From Alkalibacterium sp049389645 (GTDB taxonomy: Bacteria; Bacillota; Bacilli; Lactobacillales; Carnobacteriaceae_A), in NCBI RefSeq assembly GCF_049389645.1, contig NZ_CP186540.1, positions 868,001-932,000 of the forward strand: a stretch of 64,000 nucleotides of DNA, given 5' to 3'. Of this stretch, positions 60,271 to 64,000 are shown piece by piece. How positions within the stretch are numbered: the first letter of the stretch is position 1; each line of letters begins with the position of its first letter. The notes below the pieces were generated by a model, which made no database searches, had not been told where the DNA came from, and saw only the letters and a program-made list of their open reading frames with translations. The position numbers and the translations under genes are program-made.

Positions 60271-62673
60271 CTAATCTTCTTCGGACAGATCTCTATCTGT
60301 AAACAATAGGACAGAAGCCGTCAACGCATCCAATGTTACAGTGTTTCCTGAAACAGCTACACCTTTAGGGTCGTCGATTGGACGTGTTCCAGCTTGTTTA
60401 GCATCAACTAGAACGTAGCCATTTGTTAAAACTGAATCCAATGTCAAGGTGCGTTCTTTGTTGTCGGCATTGACTACCACAAGATAGCTGTCGCCATTGC
60501 CATCTTCAGCACGGTAAACAATCACCAAGTCTTCAGATTCGACTTCCGGCACGTCTACCAGTGAAACCATTTCTGCAATTTCTTCCATCTTTCCCTTACG
60601 AAAAGCATCGGTACTTTTTCTCAACTGGATCAAGCCCGTTGTGTATGACTGGGTCAAGGTATTGATAGGATAGTCTTTTTTATTCGTGGCTTTATTCCAG
60701 TCGAACTGATTGACAGCATCTGTTGAATACACTGAATCATGAATAAAGTAAGGATACACGAACGGTTCCCCTTCTTTATCCGTCATAAAAATTGAACGGT
60801 CAGGCGTTTTTGTATCCGGCACACGTTCAGTGAAACGAGCATCTCTGAATTGCTTCGTGCGTCCAAACTCCTGCCCAGCATGAATGAACGGGATACCTTG
60901 AGCGGTCAGCAACATCAGATTGCCCAAGCGAATCCGCCTGTGTATTTCTTCCTGATGGTATTCAGGATCTTTCTGGATAGACTGTGCAATAACATCATGC
61001 AGGGTGAGGTTGTCATGAGCCCCAATATAAGGGACCACATCACCTGGATCCGTTGCAGTGAAGTTATGCGGATGGGCTATCAGATTATCATAAATACGCT
61101 GAATCGAACGTGGCCCTCCGGTGATGAAGCACGGTTCTCCTTCATTTTGGAATCCAGATTTAAGCTCATTACGGAAATCATCAGAAAACGAACTCACCCC
61201 GTCAGTATGCTGTATCCAGTCCTGATCAGCAGGCATAACATCTTCAGAGTCTTCATCCCCTACAAAGGTTCGCCATCCTTCACCAATTATCAAAATATCA
61301 GGATTCAATTTTTCAGCTTCGTCTAAAGCGATTTGAATACTTTCAGCGTCATGGTCTCCCATCATATCGAATCGGAAGCCATCCACTTTATATTCTTTCG
61401 TCCAGTTGACGATCGAGTCTACAAGTATACGCCGGGACATCGCATGAGTCGTACCCAATCGTCCGCCGCCAAAACTTTCTTTTGGTTTTCCGTCTTTATC
61501 CATAAAGTGGTAATAATTCGGTTCCAGATCCTCGAATATGTGCACACTGGCAGTATGATTGTAGACAACATCTAAGATGACGCCCATTCCACTTTGATGG
61601 ATGGCATCGATTAGATTTTTAAATTCTTCAATACGTTTTTCAGGATTTTCTGGCTCTTCAGAGTACCTCCCGGTCAATGCAAAGTAGCTCTGCGGATCGT
61701 AACCCCAATTATAATTCGTACCATTAGAAGCATAGTGAAGCATGCGCTCATCGTTTTTAAATTCATTGATAAAGTAAAAACTCATGACCGGCAACAGCTG
61801 AACGTGCGTTACGCCTAAACTTTTGATATAGTCCAATTTTTCGACAAAGGCACTAAATGTCCCGAACCGGCTTTCTAGTTGCTCGTCGATTGACGGATCA
61901 GAGGTGAAATCTCTGATATGAATTTCATAAATAACCGCATCTTCACGTTTTTCGTATCCCTCGATCTCGGCATAATTTAGCTCTGGTCCGATTGTTTCCG
62001 GACTCACGATAGCAGCTTTGGCTATCTGATTATCCGGATCAGTACTGTCCCAAGCAGCCAGTGAACGCGCGTACGGGTCGAGTGCCAACACCGATTTGCC
62101 TTCCCGTTCGATTTCATAATGATAGAAGTACCCTCTCATGTTAGCTAGTCCAGTGTTATTTTTGTTCAAGAAAACTTCCCATACACCGGAACCAATCGCT
62201 TTCATTCTTAAGTCATCTTTAACTACACGCGTTTGATCCTCTTTATCGTATAAGATGACACGAACAACCTCTGCGCTGGGAGACCAGACTCTCAGCGTGG
62301 CGGTTCCGTCTTCATGGAGTCGTGCTCCTAATTCTCCATCATAAGCATAATGGCTGTCCTTAAACCTCCAACCCCTGTAGGCTGAAACTTCATTGTCTTC
62401 TGAACGAACGGTAAATGGCGCATTGTGCATATTGAACGTGCTCTCCAAAATCATATTTTTTCTATCATTATTTATCGATATGGATTCAATAGCTAATACT
62501 TCTCCATGACCATTTATCACTTCCAAACTCGTTCTTATATCTTCTTTTTTAAAAAGTTTAGCAGAGTCGAAAAAGACTTTCATCTGATTTTCCGAAATAA
62601 TTTCTGCACCTATTATAGTAATGTTGCTCGTGTGATGTGGGTAAGTATAAATAATATCGTCTCCTTTTCGCAT
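60271..62673 (-). CDS. pulA: Pullulanase (GH13), no signal peptide
   Basis: The 800-residue enzyme hydrolyses alpha-1,6 branches of pullulan/glycogen. After an N-terminal beta domain (SNITIIGAEIISENQMKVFF, typical of pullulanase N1/N2) comes a CBM48 domain (YDGELGARLHEDGTATLRVW) and the catalytic barrel with YNWGYDPQSYF, DVVYNHT near residue 356, the nucleophile in VDGFRFDMMGDHD near residue 427, ILIIGEGW and GAHDNLTLHD, and a C-terminal all-beta domain (to TASVLLFTDRDL). It lacks a signal peptide, so it would act inside the cell on imported branched oligosaccharides or glycogen; its C-terminal 210 residues are close to those of the anchored paralogue next to it. A basic 3-residue start (MRKG) has an AAAAGGAG within the first codons. 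Confidence 0.88.
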   Translation of the reverse strand: MRKGDDIIYTYPHHTSNITIIGAEIISENQMKVFFDSAKLFKKEDIRTSLEVINGHGEVLAIESISINNDRKNMILESTFNMHNAPFTVRSEDNEVSAYRGWRFKDSHYAYDGELGARLHEDGTATLRVWSPSAEVVRVILYDKEDQTRVVKDDLRMKAIGSGVWEVFLNKNNTGLANMRGYFYHYEIEREGKSVLALDPYARSLAAWDSTDPDNQIAKAAIVSPETIGPELNYAEIEGYEKREDAVIYEIHIRDFTSDPSIDEQLESRFGTFSAFVEKLDYIKSLGVTHVQLLPVMSFYFINEFKNDERMLHYASNGTNYNWGYDPQSYFALTGRYSEEPENPEKRIEEFKNLIDAIHQSGMGVILDVVYNHTASVHIFEDLEPNYYHFMDKDGKPKESFGGGRLGTTHAMSRRILVDSIVNWTKEYKVDGFRFDMMGDHDAESIQIALDEAEKLNPDILIIGEGWRTFVGDEDSEDVMPADQDWIQHTDGVSSFSDDFRNELKSGFQNEGEPCFITGGPRSIQRIYDNLIAHPHNFTATDPGDVVPYIGAHDNLTLHDVIAQSIQKDPEYHQEEIHRRIRLGNLMLLTAQGIPFIHAGQEFGRTKQFRDARFTERVPDTKTPDRSIFMTDKEGEPFVYPYFIHDSVYSTDAVNQFDWNKATNKKDYPINTLTQSYTTGLIQLRKSTDAFRKGKMEEIAEMVSLVDVPEVESEDLVIVYRAEDGNGDSYLVVVNADNKERTLTLDSVLTNGYVLVDAKQAGTRPIDDPKGVAVSGNTVTLDALTASVLLFTDRDLSEED

Positions 62674-63005
62674 AATTTATGAGTATCATTGGTTAAAACG
62701 ACAGCCTGAAGAACTATCCAGTTTACTGATCAGTTTTTCCAGCTATAACAATGCACTCTCCTTACGTGCAAAATGCACAGACAAGGAGAGTGCCAGTTAC
62801 TTATTATCCTTTCATTGCAGCTGAGCTCAAGTCTGAGATGAGGTGCAATGACGTATCGGGTAAACCGTTGCAACAGGAATCGCTATCAGAACAACCCCTG
62901 CTGCAAATCGAGTGAATATTTTGAAGAACTGTGCATTTACAACGTTTTATAATCCCAATGCAAAAGTGACGTTCTCATTACTTATCAATACGATCCTTAC
63001 TTATT
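62674..63005. other. Gap between the two pullulanase genes
   Basis: This 330-bp gap contains an interrupted hairpin (62751-62793, GCACTCTCCTT/AAGGAGAGTGC with an inner GTGCA/TGCAC stem) without a T-run. It also contains a stop-bounded minus-strand frame (62827-62944) that encodes a basic-hydrophobic segment FFKIFTRFAAGVVLIAIPVA, like a signal peptide without a start codon. TATAAAA near 62946 may be the -10 for the downstream pullulanase gene. Confidence 0.4.
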
Positions 63006-64000
63006 CTATTTTTTATTTTTAAATATTTTTACTCCGATACCCGTTAGTGCACTAACTAATCCGATTGCTCCGACAGTCCATAAAGCAGTTGCTGTGGATG
63101 GTAGTCTTTCTCCCAGTGGAGTGTCTGACTCATCATCCGTTTCTGCTGTATCTTCATCCGGATCAACGACGGGGTCTTCGTCGTCTTCGTCCGTTTCAAC
63201 GACTGGGTCTTCGTCATCTTCATCCGGATCAACGACTGGGTCTTCGTCATCTTCATCCGGATCAACGATTGGGTCTTCGTCATCTTCATCCGGATCAACG
63301 ATTGGATCTTCGTCATCTTCATCCGGATCAACGATTGGGTCTTCGTCATCTTCATCCGGATCAACGACTGGGTCTTCGTCATCTTCATCCGGATCAACAA
63401 CTGGGTCCTCGTCATCTTCATCCGGATCAACGACTGGGTCCTCGTCATCTTCATCCGGATCAACGACTGGGTCTTCATCATCCACTTCTAGCTCTCTATC
63501 AGTCAATACGACCACAGAAGCAGTAAGAGGAGCTAATGTAATACTATTTTCAGTTATTGAAACGCCTGCTGGACTTGTGATTGCTTGTGTTCCGGCAGAC
63601 TCTCCGTCTACTAAAACATAGCCTTCCGTTAAGTCAGTGCCAAGCGTCAATGTACGTTCAGCATTGTCAGCGTTGACAAAGACGTAATAAATGTCTCCAT
63701 TTGAATCTTCTGCACGATAACCAATAATTAAATCCTGTTCATTGATTTCCGGTGCGTCAACTAGTGAAACCATCTCTGAAATTTCTTCCATTGTCCCTTT
63801 ACGGAAGGCATCTGTACTTCTTCTCAATTCAATTAATCCAGTTGTGTACGCCTGAGTTGCTGTGTTGATCGGATAAGCTTCTGCATTAGTTGCTTTGTCC
63901 CATTCGAACATATTGATAGCGTCAGTTGAATCATATGAATCGTGAATAAAGTACGGATACTTGAATGGTGTACCGTCTTCATCAGTCATGAAGGTTGATT
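63006..64000 (-). CDS. Wall-anchored pullulanase, C-terminal part (5' end outside window)
   Basis: The frame is open to the window edge, so only about the last 330 residues are seen. Residues after STFMTDEDG match the end of the neighbouring pullulanase domain (YFIHDSYDSTDAINMFEWDK, TGLIELRRSTDAFRKGTMEE, ending TASVVVLTDREL). A spacer of about ten 11-residue repeats (DPVVDPDEDDE) follows, then a sortase signal: LPSTA, a hydrophobic segment LWTVGAIGLVSALTGIGVKI and a KNKK tail. Alanine replaces the usual Gly in LPxTG. It would be exposed on the wall and debranch extracellular glucans. Confidence 0.9.
   Translation of the reverse strand, partial: STFMTDEDGTPFKYPYFIHDSYDSTDAINMFEWDKATNAEAYPINTATQAYTTGLIELRRSTDAFRKGTMEEISEMVSLVDAPEINEQDLIIGYRAEDSNGDIYYVFVNADNAERTLTLGTDLTEGYVLVDGESAGTQAITSPAGVSITENSITLAPLTASVVVLTDRELEVDDEDPVVDPDEDDEDPVVDPDEDDEDPVVDPDEDDEDPVVDPDEDDEDPIVDPDEDDEDPIVDPDEDDEDPIVDPDEDDEDPVVDPDEDDEDPVVETDEDDEDPVVDPDEDTAETDDESDTPLGERLPSTATALWTVGAIGLVSALTGIGVKIFKNKK
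63160..63490. repeat. 33-bp tandem repeats encoding an acidic Asp/Glu/Pro wall spacer
   Basis: Within the anchored pullulanase, units of 33 bp (plus strand GGATCAACGACTGGGTCTTC and on) repeat nine to ten times with few substitutions, coding 11 residues each. Such repeats vary in number by slippage and set the reach of the enzyme from the wall. Confidence 0.85.

Noticed and set aside
62827..62944. Signal-peptide-like frame between the pullulanase genes as a gene
   Set aside because: It has no start codon or ribosome-binding site and ends in stop codons before the pullulanase; at most a remnant, so it is not listed as a gene.
63056..63621. Long alternative frames on both strands over the Asp/Glu/Pro repeat
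   Set aside because: They are shadows of the 33-bp repeat coding the pullulanase spacer, which joins a clear catalytic domain to a sorting signal.

Overview
The window looks like a chromosome segment of a low-to-mid GC Gram-positive bacterium of the order Lactobacillales. The evidence is uniform AAGGAGG-type ribosome-binding sites, a PTS-based sugar metabolism, an LPxT-type wall-anchored amylase, YolD, YkvA and DUF1456 proteins, and Gram-positive control elements (LexA box, WalR box, cre, PurBox-like sites). Very acidic exported proteins suggest a salt- or alkali-tolerant member, perhaps of the Carnobacteriaceae. That placement is inference. No rRNA, tRNA, CRISPR array, phage or intact insertion sequence was recognised.

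Layout. 1-4.5 kb: a partial HD hydrolase, a HAD phosphatase, an OsmC/Ohr peroxidase, and an SOS-type pair (Y-family polymerase plus YolD) behind a promoter with a LexA box in its spacer. 4.5-9.7 kb: one-carbon metabolism on the minus strand (fhs-fchA-folD-formyl-THF cyclo-ligase), then a folate-type ECF transporter subunit behind a clear THF riboswitch. 9.8-12.6 kb: a DUF378 protein, ald, a small membrane protein, mgsA and a PfpI protein. 12.6-13.3 kb: a gene-free stretch with three successive hairpin/terminator units carrying C-rich single-stranded motifs, read here as candidate small RNAs. 13.3-15.7 kb: a methionine-type ABC transporter (metNIQ). 15.9-18.1 kb: a membrane protein, a NERD protein and ten 51-bp tandem repeats. 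18.1-21.3 kb: a TrpXYZ-like ABC transporter whose 0.45-kb leader holds two tryptophan-containing mini-ORFs and two terminators, a strong candidate for tryptophan attenuation.

21.3-37.5 kb is a mosaic of short transcription units: two related small membrane proteins with a decayed third copy, an FAD oxidoreductase, a PAP2 phosphatase, guaC, a divergent cis-prenyltransferase/guanylate-kinase-like/small membrane protein group, dsdA, a split ThrE-type exporter, an M23 wall hydrolase with a WalR box, an M20 amidohydrolase and a TRIC-like channel.

37.5-50.6 kb is a complete de novo purine operon on the minus strand (purC-S-Q-L-F-M-[N-H fusion]-D-E-K-B), with a hairpin between purH and purD and PurBox-like motifs upstream. 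The folate operon supplies formyl-THF for PurN and PurH, and guaC recycles GMP, so C1 and purine metabolism are linked across the window. 50.7-53 kb: a polar amino acid ABC transporter. 53.2-64 kb: a MORN-like protein, gluconokinase, and an alpha-glucan region (phosphatase-fold protein, maltose/glucose PTS, GH13 alpha-glucosidase, a pullulanase without a signal peptide, and the C-terminus of a second, wall-anchored pullulanase). The anchored pullulanase would debranch glucans outside, and the PTS and glucosidase would take up and split the products.
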